Shown here one piece after another: positions 22,322-31,319 of a DNA stretch of 64,000 nt. Origin of the DNA: Euglena gracilis (Eukaryota; Euglenida; Euglenophyceae; Euglenales). The notes beneath the pieces were generated by a model. The model ran no database searches. It had not been told where the DNA came from and was given only the letters and a program-made list of their open reading frames with translations. The first letter of the stretch is position 1; every line of letters begins with the position of its first letter. Position numbers and translations under genes: made by a program. The stretch spans positions 23,424,743-23,488,742 of the forward strand of contig CP154956.1 in NCBI GenBank assembly GCA_039621445.1. Direction: 5' to 3'.

Positions 22322-22992
22322 TCACGGCGGGTAGCACAGCTTCACCCAAACTGTGCCCCGGGCCCAGGGATACGTTTCTTTTGGCCCTCGCCACAAGAGG
22401 TACCCCCTTGTGACTCCCTGTGCCGCCACAGGTCGCGGGTGTGTATACTGCGGGTAGTGTACAGTACAGCGTACCTGTTTGTGGTTAGAGGTTAGCTGAG
22501 AATGGGCAACGCCCATTCTGGATATATAGTGCGCGCGGGGGGGTGTTTGGTGAGTGCCTGCCTGGCGGGGCGTGTTTGTGTCGTCTTATTGCCCTTTGTC
22601 TTTTGGCGCTGTGAGGTCTTTTTTGGCGCCGTACGGTCCTTTTCTTTGTGTTTGTGTTTGGTGTGCGTGGGTGTTTGCGGTTCTGCCCTGGCTTCTTGTT
22701 TGGAGCTTTTGGCCGTCTCTGTGTATCCTGTTTCAACGAACAGCGTGCTTTGCGCTGAGTAGTTGCCAGATTTGGCGGGTCAGTGCAACTGCAATAGCTT
22801 GGTAACATTCGGACTGTTTCAGGTCCCTGATTTCACCTTCTTGCCATGCAGTGACTCTTTTTATGATGCGGCCGAGCAGGCGGGCTGCCTCCGGGCCCAG
22901 GCCTCCCCACGTGCCCATTGCTAAGGTTGTGAAGGACCATCCGGCGTTTTGGCAAGTGACATCATATTTGGAGTGCTTGGCCGTTTCTTTGC
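22322..22992 (-). mobile_element. Retroelement copy 3: 5'-truncated 3' end, subfamily of copy 2
   Basis: On the minus strand, coding text ETAKHSKYDVTCQNAGWSFT then TLAMGTWGGLGPEAARLLGR and AVALTRQIWQLLSAKHAVR aligns with the C-terminus of copy 2 (16220-16455), followed by the same 3' untranslated region (16455-16877). Homology starts abruptly at about 22992 (5' truncation typical of non-LTR retroelements) and ends at 22322, at the same base where copy 2 ends (GCCGTGA). It shows that copy 2 carries a one-base deletion, because here the frame is intact. There is no poly(A) tail. Confidence 0.8.
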
Positions 22993-23461
22993 TCCCAATT
23001 AGGAAGTCCTTCCGTCCGCGATCGCCGCGAATGTTTAAAACTGTCGTGTTTTTTTCCCGAAGAAAAAGACGGAAAAAGACGTTTAAGACGGCGTCGAATT
23101 GACGGAATGGTATTTTATTCGTAAAAAAGACTTTGTCACCACACTGAGCACAGCACAACACACACGCCCCCCCTTTCTCTTTATATATTGAAGATGAGCC
23201 TCGCTCATTTTCCACTGACTTCTACCTAGTCACCGAACACCTCTTTGTAAACCCCTCAGTATAGCTACCACTCTGTTCCCCCACCCAACCTGGCGCTCCT
23301 GGGCACTCTATATCAATTATACCCCTCCCCCTCGCCGGCCGAACCCTTTCAACTCTTACCACCCCTACCATAGGAAACTACCCTGTGCAGGCCCAACCGC
23401 CAAAACACCTCCCGACACAACACCTTTTGTCTTTGAGGACGAACTACCCCCCAGGGAGACC
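22993..23461. other. No gene seen
   Basis: Includes a purine-rich AAAAAGACGG-type stretch (23060-23100) and pyrimidine-rich sequence up to the inverted-repeat arm. No gene. Confidence 0.4.
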
Positions 23462-24488
23462 GGCATGCTTTCTGTGGCGACCCATGAAAATATCCTGAGA
23501 AAGGAGTGGGAAGATAAAAACTTTTCCTCATTGTGCCTTGCTTCAAAAAAATAAATTTCCGTATTTTTCCACTCGGAAAAATATAATTTATTTTTCCACT
23601 CGGAAAAATAAATTATTTTTCCTGGAAAAATTTCGGAAAAATTTCCATTATATTTTTCGGAAAAATTTCAAGTACAATCCTAGGTGCTGAGTGCCCAAAA
23701 CAACATAACCTAACACTACCCAACCTGATGACTCTTAAGTTGGGATTAGAAGAATATTATTAGGAACCGCAAACTACCACCCCCCGCCCCCCATATTGTC
23801 CCCCCCCCATATTGTCCCTCGGCCCGGCCGACGAGGGGTTTTTTTGGCTCGGTCAATGAAATTTCCTTTGGTACCCCCATATTGTCCCCCCCCCCATATT
23901 GTCCCGTCGGGCCTCCGGGGGAGAGGTGGGACAATATGGGGGAGGGGGGGTGGTATTGACTCCGTCCCTCATGGCTGTGTCTTGTTGCACAGAATCGTCA
24001 GTTTCTTGCGTTATCTTGTGGTAATCAGTACTCTAGTCGATTATCTTCTCACCTGGGACACGTACTTTGGTTTGTTGCTGGTTTTTGCTGAACTGCTTGT
24101 TGGAATTTTTGTATCCAAAGGAAGGTGTGAGAGTGTGAGCCAAACCACCTGTTTTCACCCTTTTTTCACGGCAAAAAACCCATAAAACAAAGAAAATGCA
24201 ATTTTTAAAACAGCCGCGAGGGGAATGGAAAACTCATTGGGCAGGGTTAAAGATCCTCATCCTAGCGATGGCAGTTGAGGCAGCAGGCATGTCAGCGTCA
24301 GTTTTTGCAGTTTCTGGTCGTTTTTCAGCTTGTTGTTTGTTGCCGTATGTCGGAGGGGAATCAAAATTGGGCAGTCTACCTCTGCGACCATGTTGTATCT
24401 GTGTGTCCTTCCCCTCAGTTTCCAGTTTCTCGGGGCCGGCAACCCTTTAAATAGGTGGAGCCGGCGGACGGCTGCCCTGGACCAAACA
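23462..24488 (+). repeat. Left arm of a 1.03-kb inverted repeat
   Basis: This arm is nearly identical to the reverse complement of 26461-27490. Outer ends read GGCATGCTTTCTG here and CAGAAAGCATGCC there; inner ends read CCTGGACCAAACA and TGTTTGGTCCAGG. The arm holds a GGAAAAATTT-rich AT segment (23560-23670), a small TA-flanked MITE and otherwise no gene. The high similarity suggests a recent inverted duplication or gene conversion. Confidence 0.9.
23775..23955. mobile_element. Poly-C-tipped MITE with TA flanks (copy in left arm)
   Basis: Flanked by TA on both sides with terminal inverted repeats CCACCCCCC...CATATTGTCCC and GGGACAATATGG...GGGGGGTGG. Internally the CCCATATTGTCCCCCC word occurs several times in both orientations. 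The TA flanks fit a Tc1/mariner-type TA target-site duplication. A second copy of the same insertion lies inside the right arm of the inverted repeat. Confidence 0.65.
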
Positions 24489-24489
24489 G

Positions 24490-24765
24490 AGAAATGCACC
24501 CGAGGAGACCAGAAGTTGCATGCACAGAGCCAGTCTCCAAGCCCTTTCCGTTCCCCAAGGAGGCTTCCGGCCAAGAACAACATGACCTGAACCATTTCCT
24601 TCGGGAAACATTGTTGTCCTTTCCGAAGGCTGCAGCAGCCGGGCCTGACGGTCTGCGGCCACAACATCTACAAGACGTGGTGCGACTGGATGCGGGGGCT
24701 GCATCCCAGCTGCTTTCTGCTTTGAGCACATTCACAAAGGCGGCGCTGGAGGGGTCATTACCAAT
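24490..24765 (+). pseudogene. Reverse-transcriptase fragment (RT entry motif)
   Basis: The frame reads LLSFPKAAAAGPDGLRPQHL followed by LLSALSTFTKAALEGSLP, corresponding to the G-P-S/D-G-L-R-P entry and the following helix of copies 1 and 2. It is cut off at about 24765, where related text starts on the opposite strand. It occupies the loop between the two inverted arms. Confidence 0.6.
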
Positions 24766-24936
24766 GCCATCAATGCAGTTCAGCTTTGCTTGCACATTCA
24801 AGTCAAATGCATCATGCAACCCATCAGACATCAGGTGTCGTACAGCCTTGCCAAATGCACCATCGTCCATAAGGCCGCGCAACGTGTTTGAGAATGGGAC
24901 TTCTTGCAATCTTTCCACCTTGTCGTTCATGGTCAT
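24766..24936 (-). pseudogene. Pre-RT fragment of the same family, inverted
   Basis: On the minus strand: VERLQEVPFSNTLRGLMDDG, then AFGKAVRHLMSDGLHDAFDL. This aligns with the pre-RT helix of copy 1 (HMESLLNRVETLVGNGAISK, then ACRGLTSDGVHNSSDPAVMD). It therefore encodes the segment that should lie immediately upstream of the RT fragment at 24490-24765, but in opposite orientation. Confidence 0.55.
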
Positions 24937-25093
24937 GGTGGATATGCCCTTCTGCTTCTTGCGGTCTGGTCGCGGCAGGCCCTTGCAGAAGTCTTATCAC
25001 AAGGCAGCCTTGTCTCCTTGTAGCAAGGATGTACATGCGGTCACCCAGTGATCAAGGCCACATTGGGGGCAGGAGACGGGGGGTGGGAATCGT

Positions 25094-25483
25094 GTGTCCC
25101 ATAGTGAGTCTTTGAGACAGCCAAAAGTCCGGACGGCAAAGAAGGGAAAGGACCAGGGTCCGTTATACGTGGCCGGGCGGGACCAGGCCATATGGGAACA
25201 GTTTGTGCCGAAGAACAAGGATGGGGCAGTTTGTGATGTAGCGAAGGCAGTCAAGGCCCACTGTTGCCATTGTGAATGGACTCAGAAGGCTAATATCACC
25301 CGGATGACTCAGCATTACGAAGCATGTCACCGGAGCAACGTTGTGCCGGTTGCAGTGGTCCACCCTTATGAGGAGGAGCCCCGCAATCATGAAGATTCTC
25401 AATCCTCTGTGTCTTCAATGTCTCCAAATTGTCCCAGTCCAAAGAAGCAAAAAACTTTGGATGGTTTTGCAGATTTTGGATAA
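25094..25483 (+). CDS. BED-type zinc-finger protein segment (hAT transposase-like), copy 1
   Basis: The frame contains AIWEQFVPKNKDGAVCDVAK followed by CCHCEWTQKANITRMTQHYE and ACH. This has the layout of a BED finger: aromatic W/F pair, C-x2-C, then H-x4-H/C. BED fingers bind DNA and sit at the N-terminus of hAT-family transposases and proteins derived from them. The tail is Ser/Pro-rich and ends PSPKKQKTLDGFADFG, a linker typical of hAT transposases just before the next domain. The stop is at 25481-25483. No ATG at 25094 (GTG), so this is probably an internal exon whose true 5' end is unknown. An identical BED segment lies at 27494-27784, where further transposase-like exons follow. Confidence 0.65.
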   Translation: MSHSESLRQPKVRTAKKGKDQGPLYVAGRDQAIWEQFVPKNKDGAVCDVAKAVKAHCCHCEWTQKANITRMTQHYEACHRSNVVPVAVVHPYEEEPRNHEDSQSSVSSMSPNCPSPKKQKTLDGFADFG

Positions 25484-26271
25484 GTTCACTCCAACCATTG
25501 ATGTAGGATGCGGGGGGTGGCACTTTTTTTTGGGAGGTGTTTCCCCCCCCTTCCCGAACCAGGGTTGGATGGTCAATTGAAAAACGGTTAATCGCTTGTG
25601 ACCCCCCCAGTTAATCGATCGCTTGTGGGGGGGGGGACAATTAACCATGGTTAATCGAAAAACGGTTAATCGCTTGTGGCCCCCCCAGTCAATCGACCTT
25701 TTTTTTGGCAGAAATCAAAGATGTCTTGGGTTTGGGAACATTTCTCTACCCTTTGGGGACTTAGACACTGGGTGGGGATGGAACCCGTTGTGTGGGCAAT
25801 TGATGTTCCCTATTGGAAAAGAGGCACTTTTCAACTGCAAAACCCAACATAACGTGGTAATTGTCATTAGATAAAAGAAGCCGTGACCCCAGTGCAATCG
25901 CCTTAGTGATTGCTCCATTGATGCGCTCATGCTTGTGCAAATGCATTTGCGCCAACTTGGCTATCTGACCCATTAGACAAGCAACGGAGATCCATGTGGT
26001 TTTCATTTTTTTGGTTTGTTTGGCTCATGATCCGTCCAATGAATGAGAGTCTGAGCTCTGGTTTGGGGATGATGTTTTCAGGCACCAATTTGGCAAGGTG
26101 TACAACACCACTCAAGGGTACGGACACTTTGAAATTTTTTTTGTGGTGGTTAATCGAAATTAATCGAGGGAAAGGCACAGTTAATCGAAAATTGGTTAAT
26201 CGCTTGTTGACACCCAGTTTTCCATGGTTAATCGCTTGACCCCAATAATGACGGTTAATTGCCCATCCCTG
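25187..26271 (+). repeat. Direct duplication, copy 1
   Basis: Nearly identical to 27488-28585, in the same orientation. It begins at GCCATATGGGAAC within the BED segment and ends exactly at the right terminus of the hAT MITE. To the right of that terminus the two copies share nothing, so the duplication stops at a transposon end. Confidence 0.9.
25560..26271. mobile_element. Non-autonomous hAT-like element (copy 1)
   Basis: Starts CAGGGTTGGATGGTCAATTG and ends CAATAATGACGGTTAATTGC followed by CCATCCCTG. CAGGG...CCCTG ends are characteristic of hAT elements. Subterminal regions carry many copies of GGTTAATCG or CGATTAACC, likely transposase-binding repeats. There is no coding capacity. The left flank CCCGAAC matches the target-site duplication of copy 2, but the right flank here is AAGGAGG, so the right side was replaced or rearranged. 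Confidence 0.75.
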
Positions 26272-26460
26272 AAGGAGGACCGGTCAGTTCAGTGTCGTCC
26301 TGCTCCATGTTCACCATGGCAATGAAGCCATCTGCTGGCTCCACCACCCTAGCGATGGCAGTTAAGGTAGCTGGCATTTCTAGTGTTTAGTTCAGGGCTG
26401 GAAGCCATCCGCCTGCTCCCCCACCCTAACGAAGGCGGTTAAGGCAGTTGGCACATCCAG
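26272..26460 (+). repeat. Short degenerate tandem repeat before the right arm
   Basis: A unit of about 85 bp with CACCCTAGCGATGGCAGTTA or CACCCTAACGAAGGCGGTTA and a later CAGTGTTTGGTCCAGGGC-type phrase repeats about twice, running into the inner end of the right inverted arm. No gene. Confidence 0.5.
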
Positions 26461-27490
26461 TGTTTGGTCCAGGGCAGCCGTCCGCCGGCTCCACCTATTT
26501 AAAGGGTTGCCGGCCCCGAGAAACTGGAAACTGAGGGGAAGGACACACAGATACAACATGGTCGCAGAGGTAGACTGCCCAATTTTGATTCCCCTCCGAC
26601 ATACGGCAACAAACAACAAGCTGAAAAACGACCAGAAACTGCAAAAACTGACGCTGACATGCCTGCTGCCTCAACTGCCATCGCTAGGATGAGGATCTTT
26701 AACCCTGCCCAATGAGTTTTCCATTCCCCTCGCGGCTGTTTTAAAAATTGCATTTTCTTTGTTTTATGGGTTTTTTGCCGTGAAAAAAGGGTGAAAACAG
26801 GTGGTTTGGCTCACACTCTCACACCTTCCTTTGGATACAAAAATTCCAACAAGCAGTTCAGCAAAAACCAGCAACAAACCAAAGTACGTGTCCCAGGTGA
26901 GAAGATAATCGACTAGAGTACTGATTACCACAAGATAACGCAAGAAACTGACGATTCTGTGCAACAAGACACAGCCATGAGGGACGGAGTCAATACCACC
27001 CCCCCTCCCCCATATTGTCCCACCGACCTCTCCCCCGGAGGCCCGACGGGACAATATGGGGGGGGGACAATATGGGGGTACCAAAGGAAATTTCATTGAC
27101 CGAGCCAAAAAAACCCCTCGTCGGCCGGGCCGAGGGACAATATGGGGGGGGGACAATATGGGGGGCGGGGGGTGGTAGTTTGCGGTTCCTAATAATATTC
27201 TTCTAATCCCAACTTAAGAGTCATCAGGTTGGGTAGTGTTAGGTTATGTTGTTTTGGGCACTCAGCACCTAGGATTGTACTTGAAATTTTTCCGAAAAAT
27301 ATAATGGAAATTTTTCCGAAATTTTTCCAGGAAAAATAATTTATTTTTCCGAGTGGAAAAATAAATTATATTTTTCCGAGTGGAAAAATACGGAAATTTA
27401 TTTTTTTGAAGCAAGGCACAATGAGGAAAAGTTTTTATCTTCCCACTCCTTTCTCAGGATATTTTCATGGGTCGCCACAGAAAGCATGCC
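26461..27490 (-). repeat. Right arm of the 1.03-kb inverted repeat
   Basis: Reverse complement of 23462-24488, with only scattered differences and small changes in C/G run lengths. Its outer end (27490) abuts the second copy of the BED/hAT segment directly. Confidence 0.9.
26994..27177. mobile_element. Poly-C-tipped MITE with TA flanks (copy in right arm)
   Basis: Inverted copy of the element at 23775-23955, with TACCACC at its left and GGTGGTA at its right. It was evidently carried along in the arm duplication. Confidence 0.6.
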
Positions 27491-27784
27491 ATATGGGAAC
27501 AGTTTGTGCCGAAGAACAAGGATGGGGCAGTTTGTGATGTAGCGAAGGCAGTCAAGGCCCACTGTTGCCATTGTGAATGGACTCAGAAGGCTAATATCAC
27601 CCGGATGACTCAGCATTACGAAGCATGTCACCGGAGCAACGTTGTGCCGGTTGCAGTGGTCCACCCTTATGAGGAGGAGCCCCGCAATCATGAAGATTCT
27701 CAATCCTCTGTGTCTTCAATGTCTCCAAATTGTCCCAGTCCAAAGAAGCAAAAAACTTTGGATGGTTTTGCAGATTTTGGATAA
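27467..27784 (+). CDS. BED-type zinc-finger segment, copy 2
   Basis: Same BED finger and KKQKTLDGFADFG tail as the copy at 25094, but the N-terminus is replaced: an ATG in the outer end of the inverted arm (27467) reads MGRHRKH into the finger. The joint lies at the arm boundary 27488-27490, so this N-terminus is a rearrangement product. Downstream on the same strand lie an intronic hAT MITE and two further transposase-like exons (28607-28700 and 28876-29060), making this the more complete transposase locus. Confidence 0.6.
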   Translation: MGRHRKHAIWEQFVPKNKDGAVCDVAKAVKAHCCHCEWTQKANITRMTQHYEACHRSNVVPVAVVHPYEEEPRNHEDSQSSVSSMSPNCPSPKKQKTLDGFADFG

Positions 27785-28585
27785 GTTCACTCCAACCATT
27801 GATGTAGGATGCGGGGGGTGGCACTTTTTTTTGGGAGGTGTTTCCCCGGCATCCCCCCCCCTTCCCGAACCAGGGTTGGATGGTCAATTGAAAAACGGTT
27901 AATCGCTTGTGACCCCCCCCAGTTAATCGATCGTTTGTGGGGGGGGGGGACAATTAACCATGGTTAATCGAAAAACGGTTAATCGCTTGTGGCCCCCCCC
28001 AGTTAATCGACCTTTTTTTTGGCAGAAATCAAAGATGTCTTGGGTTTGGGAACATTTCTCTACCCTTTGGGGACTTAGACACTGGGTGGGGATGGAACCC
28101 GTTGTGTGGGCAATTGAAGTTCCCTATTGGAAAAGAGGCACTTTTCAACTGCAAAACCCAACATAACGTGGTAATTGTCATTTAGATAAAAGAAGCCGTG
28201 ACCCCAGTGCAATCGCCTTAGTGATTGCTCCATTGATGCGCTCATGCTTGTGCAAATGCATTTGCGCCAACTTGGCTATCTGACCCATTAGACAAGCAAC
28301 GGAGATCCATGTGGTTTTCATTTTTTTGGTTTGTTTGGCTCATGATCCGTCCAATGAATGAGAGTCCGAGCTCTGGTTTGGGGATGATGTTTTCAGGCAC
28401 CAATTTGGCAAGGTGTACAACACCACTCAAGGGTAGGGACACTTTGAATTTTTTTTGTGGTGGTTAATCGAAATTAATCGAGGGAAAGGCACAGTTAATC
28501 GAAAATTGGTTAATCGCTTGTTGACCCCCAGTTAACCATGGTTAATCGCTTGACCCCAATAATGACGGTTAATTGCCCAACCCTG
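27488..28585 (+). repeat. Direct duplication, copy 2
   Basis: Partner of 25187-26271. It differs by small changes in homopolymer length, a 7-bp insertion near 27848 (CCGGCAT region) and a few substitutions. Confidence 0.9.
27871..28585. mobile_element. Non-autonomous hAT-like element (copy 2) with target-site duplication
   Basis: 715 bp, CAGGGTTGG...CCAACCCTG termini, with GGTTAATCG subterminal repeats. It is flanked by CCCGAAC on both sides (27864-27870 and 28586-28592; eight bases CCCGAACC if the first C of the terminus is counted). hAT elements make 8-bp duplications. It lies between two coding parts of a hAT-like transposase gene, probably in an intron. Confidence 0.8.
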
Positions 28586-28606
28586 CCCGAACCACCCCGT
28601 TGGAAT

Positions 28607-28700
28607 TTTTCCCTACATCCATGAAAACATCCGAACAAGCAAATGCTGAAATGGCTCAAGCGTTTGCGTTGGTTATGAGTGGGCACTCTTACAACCAGGG
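28607..28700 (+). CDS. hAT-like transposase, second coding part
   Basis: Reads SMKTSEQANAEMAQAFALVM then SGHSYN. In hAT transposases the region after the BED finger has exactly this style: a Gln/Ala-rich helix, then a G-x-S/P-F/Y motif. It follows the BED segment after the MITE-bearing gap. The exon ends at about 28698 (CAACCAG); the donor would be non-GT (GGCTGG), so either the splice is unusual or another insertion begins here. Confidence 0.5.
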
Positions 28701-28875
28701 CTGGAACGCAAAGATTTCACGTTTGAGTTTTCCTTTCATTGCAAAAAGGCTGAAAATTCTCCTGCCTTGTTGATAATTCTTTGGGGAAAAAAAAACAACA
28801 AAAATTTCAATATCTCAAAAATGAGCCTCTGTGCGTTTTTGCTGGGTTTGATGGGTCTGAAATCCCTCTGTTCAG

Positions 28876-29060
28876 GATAACCCCTTGCACGCAACTTTGA
28901 GAGGCATCTCCACATTTTGTGCCGAATTGGACCCACTGATGGTGCCGAAGACCCCCGTGATTGACGACTTGATCGAGTTCATTGGGTGCACCGGAAAGTT
29001 TAAAGACAGCGAGGACATAAACTGCCATCCTTGTAGTTTCTGGTCTGTCCTTTACCCTGA
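28876..29060 (+). CDS. hAT-like transposase, third coding part (truncated)
   Basis: After a good acceptor (CCCTCTGTTCAG) the frame reads DNPLHATLRGISTFCAELDP, then LMVPKTPVIDDLIEFIGCTG. The 'DNP-hydrophobic' start after G-S-Y-N and the Pro-x-x-P-S/T segment fit the hAT transposase body. It runs into a poly-C-tipped MITE at 29061 and is not continued beyond, so the RNase-H-like catalytic core and the dimerisation domain are absent. The transposase is a truncated relic or a domesticated fragment. Confidence 0.45.
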
Positions 29061-29303
29061 TACCACCAACCCCCCCCCTAATTGACCCCCCCCCCTAATT
29101 GACTAATCGCCCCGGGGAAAATTTTTTCGACCCCCCCCCTAATTGACTACCCGGGGGGATTCTGTGCTGAAGCACCCCCTAATTGACGGTACCCCCCCCC
29201 TAATTGACGGTACCCCCCCCCTAATTGACCCCCCCCCCTAATTGACCAAAAGGGGGGTCCCGTGGAGAGGTCCCACGGTCAATTAGGGGGGGGGTTGGTG
29301 GTA
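29061..29303. mobile_element. Poly-C-tipped MITE with TA flanks, CCCCTAATTGAC type
   Basis: Flanking TA on both sides; perfect inverted termini CCACCAACCCC...CTAATTGAC and GTCAATTAG...GGGGTTGGTGG. The interior contains six or more copies of C7-C10 followed by TAATTGAC, plus a small inverted GGTCCC/GGGACC core. No coding capacity. The same design as the elements at 23775 and 39899 but with a different AT-rich word. Confidence 0.75.
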
Positions 29304-29554
29304 GTGTGAAGCACGCCCCTCATTCGACAAACTTTTGGGGGATGTTTTGTGGCGTGGTTGTGATGATGGTAGGCAATTGAACAATGTTTTGTTGTTTGGG
29401 AGGGGGGGCAGTTTTGGGACAATTCCACATGGCCTAGAGACCAGTTTTTTTTTGGCCCCAAAATCGACCCCCAAACGTGGGACCCCCGAGCACCCAAGGG
29501 GGGCGGGTGGGTGGGTCCGGACCTCCCCCTCCTCCCGGGTCATGAAAAAACCCA
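29304..29554. other. Flank with C/G runs, no gene
   Basis: Sequence between the MITE and the endonuclease fragment, rich in G and C homopolymers. No gene seen. Confidence 0.4.
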
Positions 29555-30270
29555 TGGTATGCTTTTCAGCCTCCTGACGTGTTTGCCATTGTGAAAGGCT
29601 CTCTGCACTTCGGAGCGGATGACTTTGCGCAAGGGTGTGGCGGATTGTCACATCCACTGCAACGGGTCCATCACTGTCCAAGCGAGGAATGAAGATGTCC
29701 CTAGGCCGGGAACGGTCATCAGCTCGTTGTTCTTTACGGGCTGTAAATCATGCCTTCTGTGTTGTGGTTGTCAGAAAGTCTTGGACAGCCCCGTGCCGCC
29801 GGGTGATGAAGTTTGATTTGCAGCAAACGAGGTGGTGTCTGAGAAAGTCTGATGGTCCAAAGCATTTGGGACAGAGGTTGGCATCGGATTCCATTGGTGT
29901 GAGAGTCATTCCGAGGGACCAACAAAGTGTGCAGCGGAATTCGGCCGTGGGCAACAGGGTGCGGAGTCCTTGAGATGGTGTCAAAGCGGCCCACGCCAAA
30001 GTATGCGGTTGGCATTGGCTTGCAAAACGTACAGCAGCAGGTCCATTCAATGTGCCCCGAAGTGTTTTCTGGCCAGCAAGCATGCCCTTCTGGTTCCACC
30101 AACGTTGTGAATTGTGTGGAGACTGTGCCTGAGGGATCAGGTTTTTGTCACTGGCCGCTGTTGCAGCCTTACCAACTGCCGAACAAATTTTTGTATTCCT
30201 ACCGGAGGGGCCTTTAGTTCCGATGGCATAAATTCCGTAGCGCCGATGTTCGAGTGGCACAAAGTTCGGA
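29555..30270 (-). pseudogene. Retroelement fragment: CCHC knuckle and endonuclease
   Basis: On the minus strand: SQGLRTLLPTAEFRCTLCWS, then CPKCFGPSDFLRHHLVCC (zinc knuckle near 29860), HGAVQDFLTTTTQKA, a frame slip near 29750, RKEQRADDRSRPRDIFIP and RLDSDGPVAVDVTIRHTLAQ (endonuclease core, 29720-29630). It is closest to copy 1 of this window, with both acidic positions kept. It ends abruptly after QEAEKHT at about 29555, so the C-terminal helices are lost. The RT is not present upstream. Confidence 0.75.
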
Positions 30271-30311
30271 CCGGAGTACGCCAGCCGAAATTCGTGAACA
30301 GGCCACTGCAT

Positions 30312-31319
30312 TCCGCCTCACTGGCCGAATTTTTAGGGACCAATAAAAAGGTGTTTTTCGTGAATTTTTTTTTCCATGGGTCCAATATTGAACATTTGAG
30401 GATGTGTTTTCTTTAAAAAAAACCTCTTGAACTTTTTAAAGTTCAATTTAAGAACTTTTTAAAGTCTTTTTAAACGCAAGACCTGGAGAACAAAAAAACC
30501 TGAAAACATTTCAATTTTTGTATAAAAAAACCAGTGGTTTTGTGGGAAAAAAAACCTGCACGGTTGTTACTTTTCGAAAAAAAAGCAAAATTCTTTTTTG
30601 CATTGAGAGGGATTTGTTCAGCAAAAAACACAGAGTATCGATAAGTTGAGTGTACAAACTCAGGCATCGGGCGGGCGGGGGGGGCAGGGCTGTCCAGGAA
30701 GGTGAGGGGGGGGGGGGCTACATTGTGTACATATAGAGGATTTGGGGGGGGGGCTCCCCCCAAGGGGAAGTTCAGAGACTCCCTTCCAAGTCCCATGGGG
30801 GGGTCAACCGTGGAGAGAAAAACACCAAAAAAATTACAATGTATTGTTTCACGCTTTTTAAAAAACAAAAATAACATGTTCTTTTTAAAAAGAACAACTC
30901 AAAAAAAATCAAAACATGAAAAATTTGCCTTCAAAATCCCAACTTTTCAAACTGACAGGTTCAACCCCCCCCCCCCTCCAACCCCTCTACACACCCCAGG
31001 GGGGGGGGGCGTGGATTCGCGTACAATGCCTGTCAGGAGAGGAAGCAAGTGTAAAATCTGGGTTCCATCCCAGACACATCTCAAATGTCAGATAATCCTT
31101 CAACCCTTTCAGCAGCACGAACAACTCGGCCAGGCGCAGGTACGTCATCAACATTGCTGCAGGAGGGTCAGGACAGGGTTTTTTGAGGAGGAACCAACTT
31201 TTTTTTTTAAAAAAACCCTGGTTTAACTTTCATCACACTGAGCCACGACGAAATAATATGCAGACAGGGCTGAACCCGGGGCACCTGGACCCTCAAAAAA
31301 AAAGCATCCAAAAAACCCA
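30312..31319. other. Low-complexity flank, no gene
   Basis: Poly-A/T with AACTTTTTAAAGTTC-type palindromic words (30420-30480), G8-G11 runs (30680-30770, 31005) and mixed sequence. Frames 30470-30877 (-) and 30702-31226 (+) overlap and lack motifs. Confidence 0.45.
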
